This document shows, one piece after another, positions 18,491-26,309 of a stretch of 48,820 bases of DNA. The DNA lies in contig PMUI01000040.1 in NCBI GenBank assembly GCA_003166955.1, forward strand, positions 1 through 48,820. Reading direction: 5' to 3'. Source of the stretch: Acidobacterium sp. (GTDB lineage Bacteria; Acidobacteriota; Terriglobia; Terriglobales; Acidobacteriaceae). The position numbers and the translations under genes are program-made. The number at the start of each line of letters is the position of its first letter. Within the stretch, counting starts at the first letter, position 1. The notes beneath the pieces are model-generated. The model did no database searches. It saw only the letters and a list, made by a program, of their open reading frames with translations, and was not told where the DNA came from.

Positions 18491-19249
18491 ATGCGCGACG
18501 TCAGCGTCGCGCGCGGCGACAACGTCGTCCTCCACAACATCTCCCTCCGCATCGCCAACGGCGAACACGTCGCCATCCTCGGCCCCAACGGCTGCGGCAA
18601 ATCGACGCTGATCAAAACCATCACCTGCCAGTGCTACCCCATCGTCACGCCCACCACCGAGCTGCGCCTCCTTGGCCGCGAGCGCTGGGACGTCTCGCAG
18701 CTCCGCGCCCACCTCGGCGTCGTCTCCGCCGAACTCCCCGGTGAGCGCACCCCCGTCACCCGCGGCCTCGATGCCGTTGTTGCCGGATTCTTCTCCGCCT
18801 CGACTCTCTGGCCCAACCTGCACGTCACGCCGGAAATGCGTGAGCGGGCCCACGAGGCACTCCAGCTGATGCAGGCCACGCACCTCGAATCGAAGCTTGT
18901 CGGACAAATGTCTGCCGGCGAGCAGCGGCGTATCATGATCGCCCGCGCCCTCGTCCATCAGCCCGAAATGCTGCTTCTCGACGAACCCTCCAATGCCCTC
19001 GACCTGGCCGCGCAGCGCGAACTCCGTGCAGCCCTGCGCCGCGTAGCGCAGCAGGGAGTCGGCATTCTCATGGTGACCCACCACATCGCCGACGTTTTTC
19101 CGGAGATCGACCGGGTGATCATGATGCGCGACGGGCGCATCTTCGCCGATGGCCCCAAAAGGGAACTGCTGACCCAGGAAAAGCTCCGCGACCTCTTTGG
19201 GGTCGACGTCACGCTCATCGAGCACGACGGCTCCTGGTACTCCTGGTAG
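18491..19249 (+). CDS. ABC transporter ATP-binding protein
   Basis: A 252-residue single-domain ABC ATPase. Walker A GPNGCGKST, an ABC signature in the variant form MSAGEQRR, Walker B MLLLDEPSNALD and switch His (VTHHI) are all present, so it should hydrolyse ATP. The overall pattern resembles ATPases of molybdate/iron-type importers (ModF/ZnuC-like), but no permease or binding protein is adjacent and the role is unknown. The coding frame reads back to about 18458 (a CTG) without a better ATG, and there is no clear ribosome binding site, so the exact start is uncertain. Confidence 0.86.
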   Translation: MRDVSVARGDNVVLHNISLRIANGEHVAILGPNGCGKSTLIKTITCQCYPIVTPTTELRLLGRERWDVSQLRAHLGVVSAELPGERTPVTRGLDAVVAGFFSASTLWPNLHVTPEMRERAHEALQLMQATHLESKLVGQMSAGEQRRIMIARALVHQPEMLLLDEPSNALDLAAQRELRAALRRVAQQGVGILMVTHHIADVFPEIDRVIMMRDGRIFADGPKRELLTQEKLRDLFGVDVTLIEHDGSWYSW

Positions 19250-19286
19250 CCGCTCTGGACACGGGTTTCCGCAATGGCTGACGCGC

Positions 19287-19304
19287 GTCCGACACGCGTC
19301 GGAC
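19287..19304 (+). terminator. Hairpin after the ABC ATPase gene
   Basis: GTCCGAC, four-base loop ACGC, GTCGGAC; a third copy of GTCCGAC follows at 19308. There is no T-run, so Rho-independent termination is uncertain. Confidence 0.35.
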
Positions 19305-19339
19305 AATGTCCGACGTAGCCGGGTTTCGCCAGAACCCGC

Positions 19340-19381
19340 CCTGAGCAAGGTCCCGCAAGGGACCGCGTCGAATGGGTCTTT
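19340..19381. repeat. Interspersed repeat, hairpin-centred, copy 1
   Basis: CCTGAGCAAG, then the perfect hairpin GGTCCC-GCAA-GGGACC (19350-19365), then GCGTCGAATGGGTC. The flanks match those of the copy at 19661-19812 with a different central hairpin. Confidence 0.45.
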
Positions 19382-19454
19382 TCCCCGCCGCTTGCCCCGT
19401 CGCCCGTCTCCGAGTTAATGTATCCGTACACGGGAAAGGAGGATGATCCAGCTA

Positions 19455-19514
19455 ATGACAAATTCTGATGGTAGTAGTACACGCAGAACCCTACGTGAGG
19501 TGACTGAGGCTTAG
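19455..19514 (+). CDS. Possible 19-residue peptide with extended Shine-Dalgarno
   Basis: The frame reads MTNSDGSSTRRTLREVTEA then TAG, hydrophilic with no membrane segment. Its ribosome binding site is unusually long (19435-19452), though spaced 11-12 nt from the ATG. It is inside the candidate structured locus. It could be a leader peptide or a chance frame. Confidence 0.3.
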   Translation: MTNSDGSSTRRTLREVTEA

Positions 19515-19619
19515 AGCCGCTCCTGGCTCCAGTGAACTAAGTCCTGGCGTAACCCAAGCGCCGAGGCCACTCCGAAAGCGGGGGCGCCTCAGGTCAATCT
19601 CCACAGTCAACCGGTGATC

Positions 19620-19653
19620 AAGGCCCGCATGCCCAATCTGGCTGCGGGCCTTT
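19620..19653 (+). terminator. Rho-independent terminator of the small-RNA candidate
   Basis: AAGGCCCGCA (19620-19629) pairs with TGCGGGCCTT (19643-19652), a 10-bp stem ending in TTT. Confidence 0.6.
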
Positions 19654-19660
19654 CACATGT

Positions 19661-19812
19661 CATCCTGAGAGCTTGTGACTTTATCGATTTTGGACACCTT
19701 GTGAGGCCCTTAAGCTGTTCGTTTGCAGCATCGCATTTTCCGAAAGAACAATTAAGTCACAAGCTCTGAGCGAAGTTCATGTGCGCAGCGCATGAACGTA
19801 GTTGAAGGACCC
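19661..19812. repeat. Interspersed repeat, copy 2, interrupted by a MITE-like element
   Basis: The left part CATCCTGAG (19661-19669) and right part CGAAGTTCATG...GTAGTTGAAGGACCC (19771-19812) join into one continuous repeat once the 96-bp element and one CTGAG are removed. Its centre is a hairpin with arms GTTCAT and ATGAAC (19775-19797). Confidence 0.55.
19670..19765. mobile_element. 96-bp MITE-like element with terminal inverted repeats
   Basis: The ends AGCTTGTGACTT (19670-19681) and AAGTCACAAGCT (19754-19765) are perfect 12-bp inverted repeats. CTGAG occurs directly on both sides (19665-19669 and 19766-19770), as expected for a 5-bp target duplication. It has no coding capacity. The inverted repeat can be lengthened by two bases if a shorter duplication is assumed. 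Confidence 0.7.
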
Positions 19813-19874
19813 GCTTTTTCATTCCACGCCATCCCCTCCGCGGTGCGCCCTGCCCCAGTTCTACAATGGTCCCC

Positions 19875-20645
19875 ATGGAACCCCTCGTCATCGCAGGCAA
19901 AGCCTTCCAGTCGCGCCTCATCGTCGGAACCGGCAAATACCGCAACGGACCCGAAACCCAGGCCGCCCTCGAAGCTTCCGGCGCCGAGATGGTCACCGTC
20001 GCCGTGCGCCGCGTCAATCTCGACCGCTCCATGGAATCCCTGCTCGACTTCATCGACCCGCACCGCTACTTCCTGCTGCCCAACACCGCCGGCTGCTACA
20101 CCGCCGACGAAGCCATCCGCGCCGCGCGTCTCGCCCGCGAAGTCGGCCTCTCCGACTGGGTCAAAATCGAAGTCATCGGCGACCAGGCCACCCTCTATCC
20201 CGACGTCCAGGCCACCCTCGAAGCCACACGCGTCCTCGTCAAAGAAGGATTCACCGTCCTGCCCTACACCTCCGACGATATCGTCTTCGCCCACCGCCTC
20301 ATCGATGCCGGAGCCGCCGCCGTCATGCCTCTTGCCGCCCCCATCGGCTCGGGCCTCGGCATTCAGAACCGCGCAACGCTGCAAATTCTCCGCGAGAGAA
20401 TCACCGCCGTCCCCCTCATCGTCGATGCCGGCGTCGGCACCGCTTCCGACGCCACCCTCGCCATGGAGATGGGCGCGGACGGTGTCCTGATGAACACCGC
20501 CATCGCCGGCGCCTCGAACCCCATTCTTATGGCCGAGGCCATGCAGCACGCCGTCCTCGCCGGACGCGAAGCCTACCTCGCCGGCCGCATGCCGCGCAAA
20601 CTCTACGCGACCGCCAGTTCGCCCCTCGAAGGCGTATCGCGCTGA
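19875..20645 (+). CDS. thiG: Thiazole synthase
   Basis: A 256-residue ThiG, full length. It builds the thiazole phosphate ring of thiamine from deoxyxylulose phosphate, dehydroglycine or glycine imine, and ThiS thiocarboxylate. The Schiff-base Lys is K97 in [10 protein letters not shown]; other family parts are [31 protein letters not shown] and [11 protein letters not shown]. The ATG at 19875 is preferred because it matches the usual MEPL start; one at 19866 is in frame. No thiS, thiF or thiC is adjacent and no TPP riboswitch is seen upstream, so it is separated from the rest of its pathway. Confidence 0.94.
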   Translation: MEPLVIAGKAFQSRLIVGTGKYRNGPETQAALEASGAEMVTVAVRRVNLDRSMESLLDFIDPHRYFLLPNTAGCYTADEAIRAARLAREVGLSDWVKIEVIGDQATLYPDVQATLEATRVLVKEGFTVLPYTSDDIVFAHRLIDAGAAAVMPLAAPIGSGLGIQNRATLQILRERITAVPLIVDAGVGTASDATLAMEMGADGVLMNTAIAGASNPILMAEAMQHAVLAGREAYLAGRMPRKLYATASSPLEGVSR

Positions 20646-20801
20646 CACCGTCGTGGACTGCCTGCTCGATTGCGTCGCCGAAATCGTGCTTGAGTGCCTC
20701 CTCGGGTTCCTCACGGAAGGAGTCTTCCAGATCAGGCATCAGTGCCGCCTCCATCAGACGCGGCGCGAGCGCTCTTCCAACTTCGGCCTGATTTGATCCA
20801 T
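20645..20801 (-). pseudogene. Possible decayed small gene antisense to the thiG end
   Basis: An ATG at 20801 with an ideal GGAGG at 20808-20812 begins MDQIRPKLEERSRRV, which stops at 20754. The stop overlaps a new ATG (TGATG) whose frame reads MEAALMPDLEDSFREEPEEA and then runs antisense into thiG. The two parts read like one amphipathic protein broken by a frameshift and truncated. No family is recognised. The remainder of the gap to ruvC (20802-20890) holds nothing else. Confidence 0.22.
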
Positions 20802-20890
20802 TACAATCCTCCGCGCCCGCCTCCTCGCCTGCGCTAAACTGGCCCGTAGCGTTTCCGTACGATCAGTTCCTGCTCTGAGGCCATAGCGTT

Positions 20891-21403
20891 ATGCGTGTCT
20901 GCGGCATCGACTGCGGAACCGAAACCACCGGCTACGGCGTCGTCGAATGGGACGACCACGCCCGCAACCCCCATCTCGTTTCCATCTGCTCGGGTGGCAT
21001 CTGTCCTCCGAAAAAATCGCTGCTCCCTGACCGCCTCGCCCTCATCCACGCTGAGCTGATCGCGCTTTTCGAGCGCTACCGTCCCGATGTCGTCGCCGTC
21101 GAAGAGGTCTTCTACTCCGTCAACGCCAGGACCGCCATCAGGCTGGGCCACGTGCGCGGCGTCGCGCTGCTGGCGGCGGCCAACGCCAGCCTGCCCATCG
21201 CGGAATACGCGCCCCTTACCATCAAGTCCACCGTCACCGGCTACGGCCTCGCCGCAAAAAACCAGGTCCAGTTCATGGTCGCGCGCCTGCTCTCGCTTCC
21301 CGCCGCGCCCCAGCCCGCCGATGCCGCCGACGCCCTCGCCATCGCCATCTGCCACATCCACCACGCGCAGACCTTGTCTCTGCAGGAAGTTCGCGCAGTC
21401 TGA
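20891..21403 (+). CDS. ruvC: Crossover junction endodeoxyribonuclease RuvC
   Basis: A 170-residue Holliday-junction resolvase. It acts as a dimer with RuvAB to cut four-way junctions. The four catalytic acids are visible: D7 (GIDCGTETTG), E71 (VAVEEVFYSVNARTA), D144 and D147 (PADAADALAIA). No ruvA, ruvB or yebC is adjacent. Its TGA overlaps the ATG of the next gene (21401-21405), so the two are coupled. Confidence 0.94.
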   Translation: MRVCGIDCGTETTGYGVVEWDDHARNPHLVSICSGGICPPKKSLLPDRLALIHAELIALFERYRPDVVAVEEVFYSVNARTAIRLGHVRGVALLAAANASLPIAEYAPLTIKSTVTGYGLAAKNQVQFMVARLLSLPAAPQPADAADALAIAICHIHHAQTLSLQEVRAV

Positions 21404-22092
21404 TGATGCGGATCCATCCGGCCCCATTCTCGCTGCTTCTCGTCTTCGCCGCTCCCCTCTCCGCCCAGACCCCTGCTCTCAGTTCGGCTCGCATCGTCTT
21501 CACCTTCGAGCATCCCCAACTCCAGCCTTCGCGCTACACCATCACCTTCGACGAAACCGGTGCCGGCCGTTTCACCTCCCAGCCCGGGCCCGTCGGCGAC
21601 GCCAGCGACGGCGTCTTCCCCACGCCCGTCGATCGCGCCATCCTCCTCGACGACGATCTTCGCGCCGACCTCTTTCAGTACGCCCGCAGCCACAGCTTCT
21701 TCTCCACGCACTGCACCACGCCCGCCCAGGCCGCCCTCGCCTTCACCGGCAACAAGACCCTCGCCTACTCCGGCTCCGATGGCGCCGGCTCCTGCGCCTT
21801 CGTCTGGGCTTCTGACCCCGCGCTCCAGCGCATCGTCGATCAGCTTGGCGCCGTCGCCTTCACCATCGAAGAAGGCCGCCGCCTGCACCTCGAGGTCCTG
21901 CACGACCGCCTCGGCCTCGACGCCGAACTCGAATCCCTGCAGGACGCCTTCAAAGACCACCGCGCATCCGACCTTCCCAACATTGCCGATGATCTCCACG
22001 CCATCGCCGACAACCAGCAGGTGATGGACCGCGCCCGCAAACGCGCCCAGGCCCTCCTCGCCAAAAGCGAAACTTCCCAAAAGCGCAACTGA
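21403..22092 (+). CDS. Exported hypothetical protein coupled to ruvC
   Basis: A 229-residue protein with a signal peptide ending near PLSAQ. It has two probable disulphide-forming Cys (HCTTPAQ and GSCAFVW) and a long C-terminal alpha-helical part (ELESLQDAFKDH to the Lys-rich end). I recognise no domain. Its start overlaps the ruvC stop and a VOC gene follows after 9 bp. The pairing of an exported protein with ruvC is unlikely to be functional. Confidence 0.72.
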   Translation: MMRIHPAPFSLLLVFAAPLSAQTPALSSARIVFTFEHPQLQPSRYTITFDETGAGRFTSQPGPVGDASDGVFPTPVDRAILLDDDLRADLFQYARSHSFFSTHCTTPAQAALAFTGNKTLAYSGSDGAGSCAFVWASDPALQRIVDQLGAVAFTIEEGRRLHLEVLHDRLGLDAELESLQDAFKDHRASDLPNIADDLHAIADNQQVMDRARKRAQALLAKSETSQKRN

Positions 22093-22101
22093 TCCACTGC
22101 C

Positions 22102-22515
22102 ATGTCCCAGACGCACCCACACTCTCAGCCGATTCTCACCTCAATCGCCGCACACCTGTACGTTCGCGACTTCAAAGCATCCACCGACTTCTTTACCGCG
22201 AAGCTCGGCTTCACCATCGACTTTGTCTATGGCGATCCGCCGTTCTACGGACAGGTGAGCCGCGACAACGCCCGGCTTGCGCTGCGTTCCATGGATGAGT
22301 CGTTCTTTGCCGCAGACATCCGTGAGCGGGAGGACCTGCTCTCCGCCTCGATCACGCTGGGCAGCGCGGACGAGATCAGGCAGCTCTTCCTCGCCTACCA
22401 GGCCGCGGACGTGCCGATCGCTCAGCCTCTGAGAGACGAACCATGGGGAGCCAAAACCTTCATCGTGAAAGACCCCGACGGCAATCTCATTCTTTTTGCC
22501 GCGCCCGCCACTTAA
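22102..22515 (+). CDS. VOC superfamily (glyoxalase/bleomycin-resistance-like) protein
   Basis: A 137-residue protein with the paired beta-alpha-beta-beta-beta modules of the vicinal oxygen chelate fold: AAHLYVRDFKASTDFFTAKL at the N-terminus and EPWGAKTFIVKDPDGNLILF at the C-terminus. Length is usual for single-chain family members, which dimerise to form metal sites. Substrate cannot be inferred. It ends the ruvC operon. Confidence 0.85.
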   Translation: MSQTHPHSQPILTSIAAHLYVRDFKASTDFFTAKLGFTIDFVYGDPPFYGQVSRDNARLALRSMDESFFAADIREREDLLSASITLGSADEIRQLFLAYQAADVPIAQPLRDEPWGAKTFIVKDPDGNLILFAAPAT

Positions 22516-22552
22516 GACAACCGAATCCATCGTCCCTGGGTTAAAACAAGGC

Positions 22553-22587
22553 GCAAATCGATGCGCTCCTGTGAGCCGTCGATTTGC
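22553..22587 (+). terminator. Inverted repeat after the VOC gene
   Basis: GCAAATCGA (22553-22561) and TCGATTTGC (22579-22587), 9 bp perfect with a 17-nt loop and no T-run. It may end the ruvC operon transcript. Confidence 0.35.
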
Positions 22588-22713
22588 ATCGAGCTGCATC
22601 AGTACCGCGTCCGGCCGGAATTCAGCTGTCGCCGCGCCTATATCATGCGAAAATAGGTCGAAACTTAATGCGACCCTCGCACGTTATCTAAGTGCAGATG
22701 GGTTGTGGGCCAC

Positions 22714-22815
22714 AGCGTCTTCACACCAGGGGCCAGGGCGGCAGGGATCTCCGGCAACCAGTTCCTCCCACGGATTCCCGCCTCACCGGTGACGCGGGAA
22801 GACGCTAAAAGGAGG
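22714..22815 (+). promoter_or_regulatory. Structured 5' leader of the FecR/DUF6600 gene
   Basis: A perfect 9-bp closing stem, AGCGTCTTC (22714-22722) with GAAGACGCT (22798-22806), encloses about 75 nt including a hairpin CCCGC/GCGGG around CACCGGTG (about 22777-22798). It ends right at a strong ribosome binding site (AAAAGGAGG, 22807-22815), so folding could control translation. It does not match a riboswitch consensus I know. Confidence 0.4.
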
Positions 22816-22822
22816 TGCCGTC

Positions 22823-24484
22823 ATGAGGCGCCGCTCTCTGTTCCGTCTTTCCGCTCGTCTCAGTAACTCTCCTCGCCTGGTCCTCTTTGCTGCCTTCGCT
22901 CTCCTGTTCGCCGGGTTGACTGCCCAGGCGCAGGACACCACCCCCCCGCCACCCCCGCCTGACATCCAGTCCGCCGCGCCTCCGCCGGAAACCCAGGGCC
23001 AGTCCCAGGTCCGCGCCGTGCGTCTCAGCGATGTCGAGGGCAAAGTCCAGATCCTCCAGGGCAACGACGTCGCCTTCGATCAGGCGCAGCCCAACATGCC
23101 CGTCGTCGAAGGCATGCGTTTCGTTGCCGGCGACAATGGCCGTCTCGAAATCGAGTTCGAAGATGGCAGCGTCACCCGCGTCACGCCTGACAGCTCCATC
23201 CGCCTCACCCAGCTGCGCCGCAACGCCGACGGCAGCACCGTCACGCAGATCGACGCCCTCACCGGCCTCAGTTACTTCGAGCTGAACGGCCGCGGTGGCC
23301 AGTACAGCGTGCATTTCGGCGTTAACACCGCAACGCCCGTCCAGAACGCCGTCTTCCGCCTCGGCCTCGACTCCTCGCCCTCGCAACTCGCTGTCATGCA
23401 CGGCGCTGTCCACGTCGACGACGGGATGGGCCTCTCCCTCGACGTGCATCCCAGCCAGACCTTCCAGACCGATCCGCAGCAGCCCGGCGAGTTCACCGTT
23501 GCGCAAAATGTTGCCGCCGACTCCTGGGATCAGTGGAACTCCGACCGCGATCAGCTCCTCGGCCAGATGGAAGCCAGTCAGACCACCGCACGCGCTAGTT
23601 CCGGCAACCCCGACAATCCAGCCTGGAGTGACCTCGACTACTACGGTAACTGGTATAACCTGCCCGGCTATGGTCAGGTCTGGTCGCCTGCCGGGGTCGG
23701 CGCCGGCTGGGATCCCTTTGGTGTCGGCTCCTGGGGTTACTACCCCGGTATGGGATACACCTGGATTTCAGGCTACCCCTGGGGCTGGTGGCCGTATCAC
23801 TGCGGTGCTTGGGACTTTCTCGATACATGGGGCTGGCTCTGGGTTCCCGGCAACTGCGGCTATGGTTTTTACGGATCCGGCTGGTATCCCTACGTTCCGG
23901 TGTGGCGCGTGCCACCGGGCTATGTGCCGCCGCTTCGTCCTCACGGCGGGCCCATCCATAAACCCGGCCAGCCGCGTCCGGTGAACCTTGTCGCTGTCAA
24001 CCGTGGCTCCCAGTTCTCCGCTCCGTTCCACTTCGACCACGGGCTCAAGCCGGAGCCGCGTCCTCTCAGCTTCGCGGGCCGCACGATTCAACCTCTCGAT
24101 CCCGGCATTCACCCCCTCCAGCGCGGACCCATGGGCGAGAGCTTCACCAACGCTCTCATCCGCACGCATCCTGAAATGGCGCCTCCCGGCATGCGTTCGG
24201 GCATCGTAGCCGGTCCCCGTGGTACCTACAATCCGTCCGCGGGAACCCGCACCTTTGGTGCGCCTCCATCCTTCGGGTCTCCCCGCTCAGGCGGATCCCC
24301 CTCTGAAGGATTCTCCGGACACGGCTCCTTCAGTGCCGGCGCCAGCGGCGGCGCATCGCGCGGTGGAGGAGGTGGCGCTAGCTCTGGTGCAGCCTCCGGA
24401 GGCGGTGGCCACGCGGGCGGTGGCACCAGCGGTGGCGGCGGTGCGGCTCCCAGTTCCAGTGGCGGCGGCGCAGCCCACCATTAA
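22823..24484 (+). CDS. Exported FecR-domain / DUF6600 surface protein
   Basis: A 553-residue protein. A signal peptide ends near TAQAQ; then a Pro-rich stretch, a FecR-like beta domain (about 55-230; VEGKVQILQGNDV, FEDGSVTRVTPDSS), and a Trp/Tyr/Gly-rich DUF6600-type segment (about 265-370; many Gly-Trp-Trp-Pro type patterns). The last 100 residues are Gly/Ser-rich low complexity ending in HH. There is no anti-sigma N-terminal part or membrane helix, so it is probably a periplasmic or surface structural protein rather than a true FecR regulator. ATG follows an excellent AAAAGGAGG. Confidence 0.82.
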   Translation: MRRRSLFRLSARLSNSPRLVLFAAFALLFAGLTAQAQDTTPPPPPPDIQSAAPPPETQGQSQVRAVRLSDVEGKVQILQGNDVAFDQAQPNMPVVEGMRFVAGDNGRLEIEFEDGSVTRVTPDSSIRLTQLRRNADGSTVTQIDALTGLSYFELNGRGGQYSVHFGVNTATPVQNAVFRLGLDSSPSQLAVMHGAVHVDDGMGLSLDVHPSQTFQTDPQQPGEFTVAQNVAADSWDQWNSDRDQLLGQMEASQTTARASSGNPDNPAWSDLDYYGNWYNLPGYGQVWSPAGVGAGWDPFGVGSWGYYPGMGYTWISGYPWGWWPYHCGAWDFLDTWGWLWVPGNCGYGFYGSGWYPYVPVWRVPPGYVPPLRPHGGPIHKPGQPRPVNLVAVNRGSQFSAPFHFDHGLKPEPRPLSFAGRTIQPLDPGIHPLQRGPMGESFTNALIRTHPEMAPPGMRSGIVAGPRGTYNPSAGTRTFGAPPSFGSPRSGGSPSEGFSGHGSFSAGASGGASRGGGGGASSGAASGGGGHAGGGTSGGGGAAPSSSGGGAAHH

Positions 24485-24493
24485 TGTATTGCC

Positions 24494-24530
24494 CGGGAGA
24501 AGCTCGCTCCACATCGCGCGGCTTCTCCCG
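24494..24530 (+). terminator. Hairpin after the FecR/DUF6600 gene
   Basis: CGGGAGAAGC (24494-24503) pairs with GCTTCTCCCG (24521-24530), 10 bp perfect. No T-run follows. Confidence 0.45.
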
Positions 24531-24593
24531 CCGGCCCGCCGTCAACCCAACCTGTTCTGATAACGAGGCTGTTTCCAGCCGTGCCGTCCCGCG

Positions 24594-25463
24594 CTACGCC
24601 GCCCCGGCCGGCCTGGGCCGATCCGTGGTTCGCTCGCCTCTCCGAATCGCTCTCTGCTCCATGCCTGCACCAGGGTCGCTCATCGCCTGCTCGCGCGAAC
24701 CTCTCCCGTGTTCCGCTCTTGGCTCGATCCCCACCGCCTTCAGCACAGCGGCGACGTGCGCCGCCCCCGAGTTCACGTACATCACCCCGCCATACTTGAA
24801 GGAAGGTTGGGCCGTGAACGCCGGAAATGCCTGCCGCAGCTCCGTGCACGCAAGGCATACCACCGGCTCCTCCTGAAATCCCCAACTCGCTCTCACGATT
24901 CTGCCCAGCCGCGCCGCGGCACCCTTTTCCCTTCCACGCTGCAACTCTGCGATCAACGTGATCGTCTTCTCCCGCGCCGTCTCATCCTTCGGCCCCGACA
25001 GTGCGATCCCGTGCTTCCCAAAACCTGCTCGGAATCCCCCCGACCTCATCGTCAGCGCTCTTCCCAGAATCAGCACCCGCCGCGCCCCAATGCGCACACA
25101 CTCCCCGGCCGCAGCATCCAGAATGCTGATCACCTGCATTTCCAACCCGCGCACAATCTCGTCAAACCGATGATGCGGTCCGTTGCTGGCCATCACCGCC
25201 ACCTCGGCGCCCGCCAGTTCAAGGCGCCGGAATGCCCCCCGGTGGTACTCATCGAACCGCTGCCACGATTCTTCGTCTCTATCCCGGCCATGCAGCGCAA
25301 GACTCCTCGCCAGGTCCAGCGACTCGATCGCGATCTCCGGGGTCGACGGCGTCCCCGTTAGCTGCCTCGCCGCGTGCCATTCATCCGCGCGCCGGCAGAT
25401 TTCCGAATAGTACTCGACGGTCGACCGCCAGCCGAGCCCGCCCACAATTCCGATCTTCTTCAT
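24594..25463 (-). CDS. Aspartate/glutamate racemase family protein lacking the first catalytic Cys
   Basis: A 289-residue member of the Asp/Glu racemase fold. The start GIVGGLGWRSTVEYY and the second catalytic site (C206 in LACTEL) are clear. The first catalytic site, normally CNT, reads S93-N94-G95 (MASNGPHHRF), so ordinary two-base racemisation is unlikely. Some homologues with one Cys act one way or differently. The last 40 residues are Arg/Gly-rich and go beyond the family's usual length, suggesting a lost stop codon. It follows the PEP-mutase-like gene by 24 bp. Confidence 0.83.
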   Translation of the reverse strand: MKKIGIVGGLGWRSTVEYYSEICRRADEWHAARQLTGTPSTPEIAIESLDLARSLALHGRDRDEESWQRFDEYHRGAFRRLELAGAEVAVMASNGPHHRFDEIVRGLEMQVISILDAAAGECVRIGARRVLILGRALTMRSGGFRAGFGKHGIALSGPKDETAREKTITLIAELQRGREKGAAARLGRIVRASWGFQEEPVVCLACTELRQAFPAFTAQPSFKYGGVMYVNSGAAHVAAVLKAVGIEPRAEHGRGSREQAMSDPGAGMEQRAIRRGERTTDRPRPAGAA

Positions 25464-25487
25464 CCGCAGTCCCCGGGAAAAAAAGAA

Positions 25488-26309
25488 TCAAGGTCCGAAC
25501 ATCGCAACGATTTTCTGTGTGCTTGCTGCTCTCTTCGTGAATCGAAATGTCCCGCGTTCCTTCATCTCGCGCGCCGCGCCCATAAATGCCCCCAGCGCCA
25601 TCCGGCAAAGCGCGCCCCCCACACTCACCCGCCGCACTCCCATCTCCGACAGCTCTTCAATACTGAAATCCATTCCCCCAAAACCCATCAGCACGTTCAC
25701 CGGCCGGTCCACCGAACTCACCACCGCCGCGATCTCCTCCTTCGTTCCTAACCCCGGCGCATACAAAACATCCGCGCCCGCCTCCTGATAGGTCCGCAAC
25801 CGGTGGATCGTGTCTTTCAGATCCTCCCGGCCATACAGGTAGTTCTCCGCGCGCGCCGTCAGCGTAAAAGGAAATGGCAGCGCATGCGCCGCCTCCGCCG
25901 CTGCCTGAATGCGTTCAATCGCGTGCTCGATTCCATAGATCGGCTGCTCCTCCCTCCCTGTCGCGTCCTCGATCGACCCGCCTACCAGCCCCGCCTCCGC
26001 CGCCATCCGAATCGTCTCCGCCGCCCTCTCCGGGCTGTTGCCAAATCCGTTCTCCAGATCCCCGCTCACCGGTAAATCCGTCGCCCCCGCAATCGCCGAC
26101 GCGTTGGCCAGCGTCCGCTCCCCTCCCACTGTCCCGTCCTTCTGCCCCAGCGAGAAAGCAAGTCCCGCGCTGGTCGTTGCCAGTGCCTCAAATCCCATGT
26201 GTGCCAGCATGCGCGCCGTCCCCGCGTCCCACGGGTTGGGCATGATAAACGCGGTACCCCGCTGGTGAAGAAAACGAAAGTCCTCGCCTTTTTCCTTTTG
26301 TGTCCGCAT
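25488..26309 (-). CDS. Isocitrate lyase / PEP mutase family protein
   Basis: A 273-residue TIM-barrel protein of the isocitrate lyase/phosphoenolpyruvate mutase superfamily. Family features: MPNPWDAGTARML near residue 23, ATTSAGLAFSLG, the metal-binding region VSGDLENGFG and SIEDATG. It lacks the KKCGH-type motif of true isocitrate lyases, so C-C or P-C bond chemistry on an unknown acid is the most that can be said. Its start codon overlaps the end of the broken NIPSNAP gene, suggesting one ancestral operon. Confidence 0.87.
   Translation of the reverse strand: MRTQKEKGEDFRFLHQRGTAFIMPNPWDAGTARMLAHMGFEALATTSAGLAFSLGQKDGTVGGERTLANASAIAGATDLPVSGDLENGFGNSPERAAETIRMAAEAGLVGGSIEDATGREEQPIYGIEHAIERIQAAAEAAHALPFPFTLTARAENYLYGREDLKDTIHRLRTYQEAGADVLYAPGLGTKEEIAAVVSSVDRPVNVLMGFGGMDFSIEELSEMGVRRVSVGGALCRMALGAFMGAAREMKERGTFRFTKRAASTQKIVAMFGP

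Larger units (their letters stand above)
19435..19653 (+). ncRNA. Candidate structured small-RNA or leader-peptide locus
   Basis: AAAGGAGG then A then TGATCCAGC (19435-19452) is complementary to the last 17 nt of bacterial 16S rRNA apart from one bulged base. A 19-codon frame follows, then a GC-rich stretch able to form stems (GCGCC at about 19558 with GGCGC at about 19583), and a strong terminator at 19620-19653. It matches no RNA family I recognise. It could be a leader peptide transcript or a small RNA able to pair with the ribosome. Confidence 0.35.

Noticed and set aside
19435-19452. Fragment of a 16S rRNA gene
   Set aside because: Matching is limited to 17 bases on the opposite strand; the flanks do not resemble rRNA.
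19670-19874. TPP riboswitch upstream of thiG
   Set aside because: None of the conserved TPP elements (CTGAGA, ACCTGATCTGGATAATGCC-like) is present; the region is explained by a repeat and a MITE-like element.
22690-22815. Cyclic-di-GMP or molybdenum-cofactor riboswitch before the FecR/DUF6600 gene
   Set aside because: Some fragments look similar (CACCAGG, CCTCCC), but the conserved cores are missing; kept only as an unnamed structured leader.
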